Origin: Congeria kusceri
Lineage: Eukaryota > Mollusca > Bivalvia > Myida > Dreissenidae
Length of the DNA: 64,000 bases
Assembly (NCBI GenBank): GCA_027627225.1
Contig: JAPFQT010000401.1
Span: 1 to 64,000, forward strand
Direction: 5' to 3'
Shown here one piece after another: positions 38,886 to 50,620 of this stretch; the stretch's first letter is position 1, and each line of letters begins with the position of its first letter. The position numbers were made by a program, and so were the translations under genes. A model generated the notes under the pieces. It did not search any database, was not told the origin of the DNA, and saw only the letters and a program-made list of their open reading frames with translations.

Positions 38886-39602
38886 TTTTTAGCTCGACTT
38901 TTCGAAGAAAAAGGCAAGCTATTCTACTCGCCACGGCGTCAGCGTCCGAGATAGGTTAAAGTTTTTTGGTAAGCAAGTTTCTCAGGAATGACTCAAAGGA
39001 TTTCATTTAAACTTTAAACATTTATTCCCCACATTAAAATGAACCTAAAGGCCAAGCTCGGTAACTCTAAGTTGAAATTTGTCAAAATTATGTTGTTTTT
39101 TTACACTTATAAATTTTATATAAGCTATATGGACAGGTTAAAGTTTTTCGGTAAGCTGGTTTCTCAGGAATGGCTTGATGGATTTCATTCAAACTTAGAA
39201 CACTTATTATAGCTTGAGAACTCATTAAGATATTTTAATAAAACTTTATACATAGATATCTTGTATCTAAACCTCGCTTTGAATTGCATATGGGGTGAGT
39301 GGGGTCAAGGTCACTGTTACTGAAAACAGACAGTTTACGCTCAATAGCTTGAGAAGACATTGAGATTTTTAATGAAACTTAATTAATAGATACCTTATAT
39401 CGAGACCTCGCTTGGGATTGCATATGGGGTTGGTGGGGTCAAGGTCAAGATCACCATTACTAAAATTTTTATTGATGTGCTGACTTTCATGCATTTCGTT
39501 AGAAAAATTTGGTTTTCGTGGAATTTCCATATTTCTTGTTTTAGAAAACAAAAGCCAGTAACTCTGAAAAGCACAAGAAAAGTGCTCCAACAGCTCTTGT
39601 TT
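38886..39602 (+). mobile_element. Tandem-core element family A, short complete copy
   Basis: The 5' end 'TTTTTAGCTCGACTTTTCG' starts at 38,886 and a 3' 'caacagctcttgtt' ends at 39,602. The core has only two to three units. Its 5' sequence preserves 'ctcgactttt', the inverse of the 3' 'aaaagtcgag' of the copy at 30,702, so the family has subterminal inverted repeats. Confidence 0.75.
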
Positions 39603-40345
39603 TTTGTCCGGAGCATTACTTACAAACCCTTTTAGATATGAACTTCATACATGGTTAGATGTTTGTTAGGAGGAATGCAGTGTACAAGATTTATAACTAG
39701 CTGCATTATTTACGGACTTATTCCCTATTGTCAGTTTTCCTTGTCGGCCATTTCTTAAAAACTACAGAAGGGATTGACCTCAAACTTAATACATGGATAG
39801 ATGTTCGTTAGATGGGGTGCAGTGCACAAAAATTATAACTGGCTGCATTGTTCATGGAGTTATTCCCCTTTGTCAATTTCCTTGTGCACAAGAATTATAA
39901 CTAGCTGCACTGTTCAGGGAGTTATTCCCCGTTGTCAATTTCCTTGTCCGGCCATTTTCTCAAAAACTAATAAAGGGATTGAACTCAAACTTTATACATG
40001 GATAGATGGTTTTTAGGCAGAGTGCAGTGCTCATGAATGATAATTCTAGCTGCATTATGTATGGAGTTATTCCCTTTTGTCAATTGTTCTTGTATCACCG
40101 TTGTTTTATTTTTTCCGTAGCATAACTTTCAAACTCTTTTAGGTATCAACGTCAAACTTTATGCATGGATAGATGGTTGTTAGGTGAAGTGCAGTGCGTA
40201 AGAATTATAACTCAACTGCATTATTTACAGAGTTACTCCCCTTTGTCAATTTCTTTCCCAAGTTTAACTGATACATTTTTACACCTCAAAACTACATGTT
40301 GCTTGTATTATTGTCAAAGCGGCATACAGGGGGTAATTGCGGCAT
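39603..40345 (+). repeat. Degenerate tandem repeat, about 120-175 bp units (four to five)
   Basis: Each unit has 'tttttaggtatnaacntcaaactt', 'atacatggatagatg', 'gcagtgcacaagaattataact', 'gctgcattrtt' and 'gagttattccccttttgtcaattt' parts (given as consensus pieces). One unit near 39,885 is shortened. No element ends are recognised. Confidence 0.7.
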
Positions 40346-40422
40346 GACAGTGGCAGTTCTACTTTAATTCAATTTGCATAAAAGTGAACAAATATTTTTA
40401 AATTTATTATCAAATTGTTCAG

Positions 40423-40496
40423 ATGCTTCCCCAGAGAGGTGGTTACCTGTGGACTACGCCATCCAGATCTTCACAACAGACACTGTGTACATCTGA
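40423..40496 (+). CDS. Candidate short terminal coding exon
   Basis: An AG at 40,421-40,422 after 'tcaaattgttc' is followed by a split codon (two bases) and 24 codons to TGA at 40,494-40,496. The peptide ASPERWLPVDYAIQIFTTDT ends VYI and has a protein-like composition, with aromatic and hydrophobic residues well spread. The other two frames also stay open for a while, which lowers certainty. The splice phase and the leading 'AT' match the candidate exon at 34,802. There is no AATAAA before the next repeat element starts at 40,614. The family is not recognised. Confidence 0.35.
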
Positions 40497-40613
40497 GGAA
40501 CCAGAACCTACCTATTAATGACTGCTTTTTGTGATGACTATTGGAAACAGTCAAGCTTATATTCCAGCTTTTTAGCTTTAAAATGCTTGCCGTTAAACAC
40601 ACCATTTAATCTA

Positions 40614-42078
40614 TTTTTAGCTCACCTGAGCACAAAGTGAGCTTTTGTGATCGCCCGTTGTCAGTTGTGCGTGCGTGCGTCATCAACTTTTCATTAAAAC
40701 AACATTTCCTCCTGAACGACTAGGCAGATTTTCACCAAACTTCACAGGAATAATCATTAGGTGACCCTCTTTCAAAGTTGTTCAAATCGTTACGGTCCGC
40801 TGCATATGTAGGTCACCATAGTTAAAAATATATGTATGTAAACTTTAAAAGTCTTCTTCTCTGAAACCGCAGGGCCCAGAGGTTTCATATTTGGTTTGTA
40901 ACATCCTATAGTGGTCCTCTACACAGATTGTTCAAACTATATATGTATATATGTATGGAATATACAGCAAAATGAGGTTTCATATTTGGTATATAACATC
41001 CGATAGTGGTCCTCTACAAAGATTGTTCAAATTATGCCCCTGGGATCTAAACTGGCCGCGCCCCGGGGTCATATGGTTTATAAAGAATATATAGCAAAAT
41101 GACTTTAAAAATCTTCTCCTCTGATACCGAAAGGCCCAGAGGATTTAGATCTGGTATGTAACATCATATAGTGGTCCTCTATTAATGTTGTTCAAATGAT
41201 GCCCCTGGGGTCAAAACTGACCACACTCCGGGGGTCACATGATTTATGTAGACATTAATAGCAAAATGACTTTAAAAATCTTCTCAGAAACCGCAAGGCG
41301 CAGATGTTTTTTATTTGGTATGTAAGGTCATATAGTAGTCCTCTACAATGATTGTTCAAATTATGCCCCTGGGGTCAAATCTGGTCACGCCCTGGGTCAC
41401 ATGATTTATATCAACTATAATAGCAAAATGTCTTTTAAAATCTTCTCTAAAACCGCAAGGCCCAGAGGTTTCGTATTTAGTATGTAACATCCTCAAGTGG
41501 TCCTCTACAAAGAATGTTTAAATTATGCCCCATGGGTCACAACTGACCACACCCCAGGGGTCACATGGTTTATATAGACTTAAAAAGCAAAATTCTCCTC
41601 TGAAACCACAATGCCTAGAGGTTTCATATTTGGTATGTAACATCCGTATAGTGGTCCTCTACAAATATTGTTCAAATTATGCCGCTGGGGTCAAATCTGT
41701 TCACGCCGCGGGAGTCACATGGTTTATATAGACTTAAATAACAAAATGACTTGGAAAATCTCCTCCTCTGAAACGGCAAGGCCCACAGCTTTCCTGTATT
41801 TGGTACGTAACATTGCATAGTGGTCCTCTCCAAAGATTGTTCAAATTATGTACCTGGGGTCAAATTTGGCCACACCCCGAGGGGTCACATGCTTTATTGA
41901 GTCTTGAATAGCAAAGTTGCTTTAAAAATCTTTCCCTGAAACTGCAAGGCCCATTGCTTTGCTCAAGATTGTTCATATTATGCCCCTGGGATAAAAATAA
42001 GCCACGCCTCGGGAATGCAAATTCCAATTGGGTTACAAGGTCTCAGGTGAGCATCCTAGGGCCCTCAGGGCCCTCTTG
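40614..42078 (+). mobile_element. Tandem-core element family B, complete copy
   Basis: The 5' end 'TTTTTAGCTCACCTGAGC' and the 3' end 'CTCAGGTGAGC' give a perfect 11 bp inverted repeat (40,620-40,630 and 42,042-42,052). The 3' end then has a perfect GGGCCC-TCA-GGGCCC hairpin (42,059-42,073) and 'TCTTG'. The core has about seven units of 95-170 bp with 'gaaaccgcaaggcccagagg', 'ttcatatttggtatgtaaca', 'gtggtcctctacaaagattg' and 'atgcccctggggtcaaaact'. This very common bivalve repeat style has the same terminal layout as family A but unrelated core sequence. No coding capacity. Confidence 0.8.
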
Positions 42079-42630
42079 CTATGCTTATTGCCATGTAAAG
42101 AATGGTGATGGGGCATTAAGTGTTACCCTGTCCATGCGTCAGTGTGTTTGTCGGTCTGTCCGTGCGTCCTTCCATTCAATGTCTAGTCTATAACTCTGTC
42201 ATTTCTGGACGGAACGTGAAATTACTTGGTTGACATAACTATCACCATGAGACGATGCATTGTGCGCAAGACCCAGGTCTTTATCTTTAAGGTCAAGGTC
42301 ACTTTTGGAGGTCAAAGCTAAAAATGGGGTTTGTTTTTCATGTCTGAAAAATAACTCTGTCATTTATTTATGTATGGATTGTGAAATTACATCACAGAAA
42401 TGTGCTCCATCATGAGTCGATGTGTAGCTCACAAGACCCCGATCCTTAGCTCCAAGGTCAAGGTCACACTCAACAAATAGTTTCCACCCATTGTTCTGCA
42501 TGCAGATTGTTTTCACCCTTTACTCAATATACTCTCTTGTGATGAACGTTAAATTTAAACTGCTAATACATATCTGTGACCCGACCCAATCAGCAGGTGC
42601 ATTCGTGTCATATGGAAATGTTTCTTGTTT
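42079..42630 (+). mobile_element. Tandem-core element family C, short copy
   Basis: Begins directly after family B with 'gcttattgccatgtaaag' and a pyrimidine-rich 'gtcggtctgtccgtgcgtcc' segment. Two units follow ('taactctgtcattt', 'gaaattac', 'cgcaagacccaggtc', 'aaggtcaaggtcac'). It ends with the degraded hairpin 'tgtcatatggaaa' and 'tgtttcttgttttt' near 42,630. The core resembles that at 29,331-30,640, so the two belong to one family. Confidence 0.65.
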
Positions 42631-43294
42631 TTCCAGTTAGGCCTAACAGTGCCAAAGAAGGCTACAAATGTTAGTTTAAAATATGGTCAGTTGAATTTTC
42701 TTTCTGCTAATCTATGAATGCGCAAGACATTGTCCAATATTTGTTTCATGAGGTATTAGGTGGGTTTTTTTAAATAGTGTTTTTTATTATTTTTTATTGT
42801 GCACATGTTTGAAAAACCGTAAAAAGACAAGAATACCTATCTTCTGTATGAGGTTGATAGATTTTAATAATAACATGTAAACAATAAATAAGTAGCCAGG
42901 CTAAAGAATAATGTTGATTTTCTGTTTCGTAGTTGAAATTTGATCTAACATTTTAACTCCTCCCCAGCTATTGTTAATTTTGAATTGCAATTCTTAGAAA
43001 ATCACAATTAACATGCTTGAACGCATGTTTTTTCAGTAAAATAGTTTAATGGGTAAACGTGATATTTGAGTAGATTGAATAAATCACTAGATTAATTTGC
43101 GTATAATTGATATATGTGGAAACATCAATTTCAGGATGGCCCTTGACAACTGGGAGGGGGCGGGGTATAAAGCAATCTCTGTAGGAAAAAATCAGGGACA
43201 TTAATTAAAAAAATCTGGGGAAAAATTTAATTTGACTTTAAACAGATAAAAAAAAAAATCTAATTTGAAAGATGAAAGCAATGGTCACTATATA
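42631..43294. other. AT-rich intergenic sequence
   Basis: No gene, tandem repeat or element ends recognised over about 660 bases. Several A- and T-runs. Confidence 0.5.
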
Positions 43295-44517
43295 AACAAG
43301 AAAGGTCTTTAAAAAAGACAATCGGCGTTGAAATTAATATTGAGATGTCATTTAAAAATTACTTAAACAGACAGCCAAGATGATCGGTTACGTGACTTCT
43401 CAGACCCCAGATTTTTTGGTCCCCCACCAATATTAAGAGACTTATTGGACCCTAGATTTTTTGGACACTATAAGAAAACTACTCGGACCCAAAAGTTAAT
43501 TTGAGATAAATTTATAAATTTAAAAATTAGATAAAATTATAATTAATATCTATGCCGTGAATAAACAAATCATACAGCTCCATGTTTCCACCAGTGATAT
43601 ATAAGTAAACAAAATAATTTAGGTTAACATAATTGTTATCTGAATTTGTCAATCCAATTTAACAAATTTTCAATGTAAGAAAATAATTTCGGGAATGAAT
43701 ATAAATTATTATGTATCAGACGAGTCCATATATGTATTTATAGTAACGGTAATATACCATTCATGTTAGTTATCAAATATAAATACGATTTGAGGTCAAA
43801 TAAACATTTGTACTGTGTATCCCAATAAAAAGCAATAGTCAGGGAACATTCAGCGTCTTTTGGAATGTTAAGACTTTATTTTTGATAACGCAAACATAAA
43901 AATTCATTAGACTAGGACGGTTTTAAATTAAATCAGTAGAAATGTGAAATATCAAGGGTTCATGTGTATAATTAGTATTGCAATTGTGTATTACTGCTCC
44001 GTGAATAACAAATCGACGTATTCCGAATCTTCTTTAATAACATTTTATCTATAGAAAATGTAGCATCTTTTTACAGCTTACTTAACATCTACTGGAGAAG
44101 TTGATAAAAAGATGCAATTATAAATAATCATTAATAAATCGTAACCACAGTTTTAATTCAAATTAACAGTACGTTTATAATATCAACTCCCCATTTATTG
44201 AACTTTTTAGGTTAATGATTCTCTGAACGCTATTATTGATGCATGTACAAGTATATTAACACAGCTTTACAACGGTTGCTAGCTACGCATGCTATTTTTA
44301 GAATGACACTACTTGCTCTGGAATGCGATGAACTCGCTAGAAGCAATAGGCTACATGGAACGGCAACATTTTTTAATCCCCAAAAGTATGAAACAGTTAT
44401 TGGTATACGTTCAACCATTGTTTGAAGTTTGCGCTCCCTAAAATGATAAGATTTGCCCAATTCTAATGGCATTCAATTTCCCCGCTGCATAATTATAGCA
44501 AGAAATCTAGGTCAAAA
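43295..44517 (-). mobile_element. Element family D, copy 1 (interrupted)
   Basis: Read on the minus strand, its 3' end is the inverse of 43,295 onward: hairpin 'gtctttttTAAAgac' followed by 'TTTCTTGTT'. It matches 47,870-49,225 along its length ('gacaatcggcgttga', 'gaccccagattttttgg', 'catctactggagaagttgat', 'cgctgcataattat'). It is cut at 44,517, where family B sequence begins. It lacks a stretch of about 170 bases present in copy 2 (48,915-49,080). No coding frame. Confidence 0.75.
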
Positions 44518-46480
44518 GGAGTGCAGGAACCGCTGGACAGATTTTCACCAAACTTTACAGGAATAATCCTTGGGTGAACCTCTTTCAAAGTTTGTTCAAA
44601 TCGCTCTGGTCCGCTGCATATGTAGGTCATAAGAGCTAAAAATAGATTTAAAAACTGAAAACTTTAAAAATCTCTGAAACCAAAAGGCTTGGAGCTTTTG
44701 TATTTGATATATGACATCCTCTAGTGGTCCTCTACAAAGATTGTTCAAACTATGCCCTTGGGTTCAAAACTGGCCACGTGGTTTATATAGACTTGTATAG
44801 CAAAATGACTTTAAAAATCTTCTCTGAAACCGCAAGACCCAGAGGTTTCATATTTGGTATTGTATAGTGGTCCTCTACAAAGATTGTGCAAATGATGCCC
44901 CTGTGGTCAAAATTCGCCACACCCCGGGGGGCACATGGTTTATATGGACTTGAATAGCAAAATGACTTTAAAAATATTTTCCTCTGAAACGGCAAGTCCC
45001 AGAGGTTTCATATTTAGTATATAACATTTTATAGTGGTCCTCTACAAAGATTTTTCAAATGATGCCCCTGGGGTCAAAACTGGCCCGCCCTGGGGGTTTC
45101 ATGGTTTATATAGACTTGAATAGCAAAATGACTTAAAATCTCCTCTGAAACCGCAAGGCCCAGAGGTTTCATATTTGGTATGTAACATTGTATAGTGGTC
45201 CTCTACAAAGATTGTTCAAATGATGCCCCTGGGGTCAAAACTGGCCCGCCCTGGGGGTTTCATGTTTTATATAGACTTGAATAGCAAAATGACTTAAAAA
45301 TTCTTATCCTCTGAAACCGCAAGGCTCAGAGGTTTCATATTTGGTATGTAACATTGTAAAGTGGTCCTCTACAAAGAATGTTAAAATGATGCCCCTGGGG
45401 TCAAAACTGGCCACACCCCGAGGGTCACATAGTTTATATAGACTTAAATAGCAAAATGACGTAAAATCTTCTCCTCTCAAACCGCAAGGCCCAGAGGTTT
45501 CATATTTGGTATGTAACATTGTATAGTGGTCCTCTATAAAGATTGTGCAAATGATGCCCCTGGGGTCAAAACTGGCCACACCCCGGGGGGGCACATGTTT
45601 GATATCGACTTGAATAGCAAAATGACTTTTAAAATATTGTCCTCTGAAACCGCAAGGCCCAGAGGTTTCATATTTGGTATGTAACATTGTAAAGTGGTCC
45701 TCTACAAAGATTGTTCAAATGATGCCCCTGGGGTCAAAACTGGCCACACCCTGGGGGTTTCATGGTTTATATAGACTTGAATTGAAAAATGACTTAAAAA
45801 CTCTTCTTCTCTGAAACCGCAAGGCTCAGAGGTTTCATATTTGGTATGTAACATTGTAAAGTGGTCCTCTACAAAGATTGTTAAAATGATGCCCCTGGGG
45901 TCAAAACTGGCCACACCCCGGGGGGCACATGTTTGATATAGACTTAAATAGCAAAATGGCATAAAATCTTCTCCTCTCAAACCGCAAGGCCCAGAGGTTT
46001 CATATTTGGTATGTAACATTGTTTAGTGGTCCTCTACAAAGAGTATTCAGATGATGTCCCTTGGGGTCGAAACTGGCCACACCCTGGGGCTCACATGATT
46101 TATATAGACTTAATTAGCAAAGGATTTTAACAATCTTTTTCTGTGAAACTGGAAGGTCTAGAGGTTTCATATTTGGAATGTGACATCATCTAGTGGTCCT
46201 CTACACAGATTGTTCAAATGATGCCTCTGGCGTCAAAACTGGCCACGTTCCAGGGGCTACATAGTTTATATAGGCTTGTTTAGGAAAATGACTTTAAAAA
46301 TCTCTGAAACCGCAAGGCCCAGAGATTTCATATTGGGTATGTAACATTTTATAGTAGTCCTCTACCAAGATTGTTCAAATGATGCCCCTGTGGTCAAAAC
46401 TGGCCACACCCTGGGGCTCACATGTTTTATATAGACTTAAATAGCAAAATCACTTTAAAAAAAACTTCTTCTGAAACTTG
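44518..46480 (+). repeat. Family B tandem core, about 11 units, nested in element D
   Basis: Starts with 'gctggacagattttcaccaa', which corresponds to just inside the family B 5' end, so the terminal 'TAGCTCACCTGAGC' is missing. About eleven units of ~165 bp follow, each with 'gtggtcctctacaaagattg' (44,725, 44,870, 45,033 and so on to 46,356). Long minus-strand frames here (up to 127 codons) only reflect units near 165 bp, a multiple of 3. Ends at about 46,480 without the 3' hairpin. Confidence 0.8.
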
Positions 46481-47479
46481 ATACCATAGTCGCCAGAAGA
46501 ATGTGCTCTTCGAGTTACTTAGCAAAATCATTTTACTAGAAACAGCTTTATTTGTTTATTTTATTTAATAATGCAAATTTAATACAGGATGATGGCATGT
46601 GTTGTTTCTATACTGAAAGCGCTATTGTTGTGTGTTATTGCATAATAACCGTTAAACGTACTGTGTACAGTTTGTTTGTCAATCTTCAAAGAGAAGACAA
46701 TATTGTTAAAAATCAAAATAATAAATTAATTAAATTGATAAGTAAAGTACATGATGTATATTATATATGAATGTTGATATTTGTTCATGTATTTTTACAA
46801 CATCAACACAATTTTAAGATTGAAAATCAAATATATTGTATGTTTTGCGGTAAATATCAATACGCTTATCCCATATATATTCTATATATATGGCTTATCC
46901 CGCCTTATGGTCACAATACACTAAATAAATAAGAGATGTGGGGCTGTACTCTCTAAATAAATCAACACGTTTAACTCGAAGACATGTTTTTAGGATTAGA
47001 CACTTGCTTTGATATTCTTTTTTGGAGATGTTGGTAGGGTAAGCATTGGTATGCACAAATAAATCACTGATATGTTTTAAGATTGGAGACTACAGTATGA
47101 CTCTTGCGCTGAGGCGCGGGTTACATTCAATGTAGAAAGTAGCCGCTAAAACGATGGTGATAAACAATCAACTTTGTTTAGTGTTGAGTTCTTTCTTACA
47201 TAGCACATGACAGACCCCTTTTATTGCTTAAATCAATTCAGCTTAGAATGCTCTTTAAGAAAATGTATGGTTATGAGGGTCCCATTTGCAAAATGTTGCC
47301 TTTTTTGTACAGTTATCCCTTTGACATTAAATTACATAAGGATTGGAATTAGTATATTGTAACCAATCAATAAAAGTCGACCGAAGTGAACTGGGGACAT
47401 CACTCGTGATTACGCAAGGGAAGTAACATAGTTTTGCGAAAGGCCTATACAGCTGCTGCCCTGTTTGAAAATGTTACCT
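46481..47479. other. Intergenic sequence without recognised features
   Basis: About 1 kb of AT-rich DNA. Contains a small AT palindrome, 'tatatattctatatata', at about 46,873. No convincing gene or repeat was found; a 72-codon + frame at 46,552 has no support. Confidence 0.5.
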
Positions 47480-47869
47480 TCAATAAACAATTGCCATACT
47501 TAATTAAATTTTAGGTAGCGGCATTTCCTTCAGAGTATAATCTTCATGATGAACATACAGCAGAACAGAAAACCGATAAGTTTACACGGTTAAAATGTAC
47601 CTTTAAAACATAGTTCAAATTATAATTGTACAATGTTCATACTGAACTGTTTCAACTTTAATTAAGTCACAGTTCAAAAAACCACTCTCATATCGATCAC
47701 AAGTTACAGAGTTGTTCAAACACGTCTGGTGCCTTCTGCTGTGTGTATTTGTACGGCTTCTAAATACACCGCAGGATTCAACGAATGAGTGCCCCGGGCG
47801 CGACAACCGGTTTTACTAGGCTAAACTTCTCTACACTCACTCTACGGCACTTGAAGTTTCCACAAATGT

Positions 47870-49250
47870 AACAAGAAATGTCTTTTAAAAAAGACAATCG
47901 GCGTTGACATTAATAATGAGATATCATTTTACCTTAAACATAATACAAGATGGCCAAGATCATCGGTTACGTGGCTTCTCGGACCCCAGATTTTTTCGGT
48001 CCCCACCTAGACAAGGCCACTTCTCGGGCCCCAGATTTTTTGAGCACCATAAGAGTACTTCTCATATCCCAAAATTAATGTGTGATTAATTCAACAATTG
48101 TTAATATTTGTACCGTGAATAAACCGATCATACCGCCCCTTGTTTTCACCAGTGATACATGAATAACCTAAATAATTTACGTTAACATCATTATTATATA
48201 AATTTGTCAGCCAAATTTAACAAATTAACAATGTACGAAAATAATTGCGGGAATGAATGAAAATTATTCTGTTTCAGACGCGTATAGTTATTCTTAAGTA
48301 ATATACCCTACCTTCATCTTGGAAGTTATCTATGCATATTGCATACACATTTCAAAATCAGTTAATCATTTATACTGTGTATCCTTATGAAAAGCAATGT
48401 TCAGGGAACATTCAGCGCATTTGAAATAATGATGACTTCCATTTTTGATAACGCAAACATAAAATTTCACTAGACTATGGCGATTTAAAATTATATTCGG
48501 TAGTATCAAGGTTTTCTGTGTATAATTGATATTGCAAATAATGTATTAATGCTACGAAAATGAAGTAAAAGTAACACGAATAACATTTCGAGGTATTCCG
48601 TTACTTATTTCACCACATTTTATTTATTGAAAGATATCCTTTTATAGGTTGATTAACATCTACTGGAGAAGTTGATAGAAATGTGCCATTTTATTTAATT
48701 ATTAATAGAACGCAACTGCCATTCAATTTCAAATTAACATGCTCAGTAAGTTTATAAACTTTAATTCCCTATTTATTGAAATATTCGCTCTTATGCTTCT
48801 CTGGACGCATGTATATTATAACAGATATACACCGGCAGCTAAACGCGCGCTAATTTTAGAATGATCGTAAGTGTGTTGAACTCGCTAGAATCAATCGTTA
48901 TTTATGGAGCGTACCGCTAGGCTAAACAAAACTGTAGATTTATTCTGAGAACGAATATAATATTCTGTTCTTGACATACAATGAGAAATATGTTCATAAT
49001 TATGGTTAGTTCTAGATTGTATGTCGATGAAGTTATTATAACTTTATTTAACCGCTTATGTAAACAATCATGTACATTTTAATCCCCCAAAGTATGCAAC
49101 CGTTGTTGTTATACATTAAACCATTGTTGTTAGTTTGCATTCCATAAAAATAGAAAATTTGACAAATTATATTGGCATTCAATTTTCCCGCTGCATAATT
49201 ATCGCAAGAAATCTAGGTCAAAGGTGATCTTAGACAGCTACGCCAAAAAA
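47870..49250 (-). mobile_element. Element family D, copy 2, complete insertion
   Basis: Bounded by comparison with the uninterrupted copy at 57,66x. Read on the minus strand it starts with a T-run and 'ggcgtagctgtctaagatc' and ends with the hairpin TGTCTTTT..AAAAGACA (47,879-47,896) and then 'TTTCTTGTT'. The 3' layout (hairpin + TCTTGTT) is the same as in families A, B and C, but there is no tandem core and no coding frame. Length is about 1.38 kb. Confidence 0.75.
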
Positions 49251-49799
49251 AATCTAATACAAATGATCTTATGATTTATCCAATTATGAACTTAATTACC
49301 ACGTGCTCAGTTGTTAATCTTCTTTACACAAAATGGTACATGGGAAAGTTTGTGAAGTGTTTGTGATTATAGATGAATGAAAAGTAATCCTTTAAAAATA
49401 GGTAGGGAGGATTTTCATTGTTAGTGGTAAACCCTGGAAATGTGTATCCGTACTGATATCGCTTGATATCGCCTGGAAATGTGTATCCGTACTGATATCC
49501 CTTCTCCGTAAGCGCATCTCAAACTATTTTACAAGCATTCATAAAGTACACGCTAGTTAAACATAGAATTGATGTGTACGTTAGCACAAGGATTTCTGGG
49601 TAGAAACATTGCTTTCAAATTGGTTCTCTAGCAACATATCAAGACGATGAAACCTGTTCCTCACCAAAGTAAAGAATACGGTCAAAATGACAGCGAATGC
49701 CACGCGTACTGATTTTTGTAAACTAGTTAATCATAATTGCAATTTCCAGCTTTTTATTTTTTACTGAATAATTTTAATGTTGGTGTAGTCTTGTGCTGT

Positions 49800-49931
49800 G
49801 GGTGTAAGCCGGAGGAAACCCGACCTGTCCGATATGGTGACAACCAACCAAACTCACATGCGCCGAGTGGGGAGCGATCCCGGACAGCCTAGGTGCGAAG
49901 CGAGTGTACCAACTGCGCTAGCCGGACAGCC
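49800..49931 (-). mobile_element. tRNA-derived SINE with Meta-like central motif
   Basis: On the minus strand a tRNA-like head starts at about 49,931 with a good pol III A box (TAGCGCAGTTGG, 49,909-49,920) and a degenerate B box. Downstream is 'gtttcctccgg' (inverse of 49,809-49,820), characteristic of the Meta-type conserved domain of invertebrate SINEs. It lies at the end of the duplicated segment, so its second copy is at 58,188-58,318. Confidence 0.65.
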
Positions 49932-50094
49932 AACATACACAAGTAATTTGCATATCGTTTACATTTGTAGAAACATTTACTAAGTGGTATAGAAGTAAAC
50001 ATAAGTGTGTTCTAACGGATGTGTATTTGTATCTCTAAGTGTGCAAAACGTCTATGTAGTCTTCTAGTCTAGAAAATCTATCAGTAGAGTTTCC

Positions 50095-50310
50095 GACGAC
50101 GTTTCAAAATACAGGCGACGTATCGTTTTCGAGGCAACCCTGGTTCTTTAACTGTCGGGTATGAAGCACATAGTACCCTGCATCTCGGTTAAACGTCTCG
50201 GGCGAAAGACGAGTTAGTAGGTAACGTTTGGGTACAGCGGGACTTGAACCTGAATCTTATGGGTTGTGAAGCCAGTGTGTTCCTAAACTACACACGGATC
50301 CGCTACGATG
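50095..50310 (-). mobile_element. Second tRNA-derived SINE
   Basis: On the minus strand there is a tRNA-like head with a perfect B box GGTTCAAGTCC (inverse of 50,240-50,250) and an A-box-like TGTGTAGTTTAGG (inverse of 50,282-50,294). Its tail contains 'gacgtttaaccgaga' and 'agttaaagaacc', motifs conserved in tails of many invertebrate SINEs. The head differs from the SINE at 49.8 kb, so it is a separate family. Confidence 0.6.
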
Positions 50311-50360
50311 CAACAGGTCTGTTTCTTTGAATAAAAAAACCAATACTTGTTAAATAGCTG

Positions 50361-50620
50361 AGGCCATATTCCAGAAACATCTTAAGTTTATCTTAAAATA
50401 TTTTCACTTAATTTCCAATTTATGTAAGGTAATATTTTTAAAACTAGATATAAATAAATGAATCCTATTACAGCTACGTAAATAGTAGTTAATCATAAGT
50501 TGATTATTAGTTAAAATTTAGCAGACTTTTATGCATACATGGAATAAAATGCTTAAGAAAAATGATGATTTTAAGGCTAAGGATAAGATTTCACTGAAGA
50601 TGTTTCTGGAATACGACCCC
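50361..50620. mobile_element. MITE with ~25 bp terminal inverted repeats
   Basis: The left end 'ggccatattccagaaacatc' and the inverse of the right end ('ggggtcgtattccagaaaca') pair over about 25 bp with a few mismatches. The 260 bp interior is AT-rich with further inverted stretches around 'ttaag'. The superfamily is not assigned because no clear target duplication is visible. Confidence 0.75.

Larger units (their letters stand above)
47480..49990. repeat. Duplicated segment, copy 1 (split by element D)
   Basis: 47,480-47,869 and 49,251-49,950 match 57,225-58,320 in order and orientation at roughly 85-90%. Landmarks are 'ggtagcggcatttccttcag', 'gttcaaacacgtctgg', 'ggaaatgtgtatccgtactg' and 'gaatacggtcaaaatgacag'. 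The middle (47,870-49,250) is absent from the other copy. A small internal duplication of 'cctggaaatgtgtatccgta' occurs at 49,432-49,490. The right end carries a SINE. Confidence 0.8.

Noticed and set aside
45304..46019. Minus frames of 127 and 105 codons
   Set aside because: They follow the ~165 bp family B units (a multiple of 3), are antisense to the element, and repeat the same peptide.
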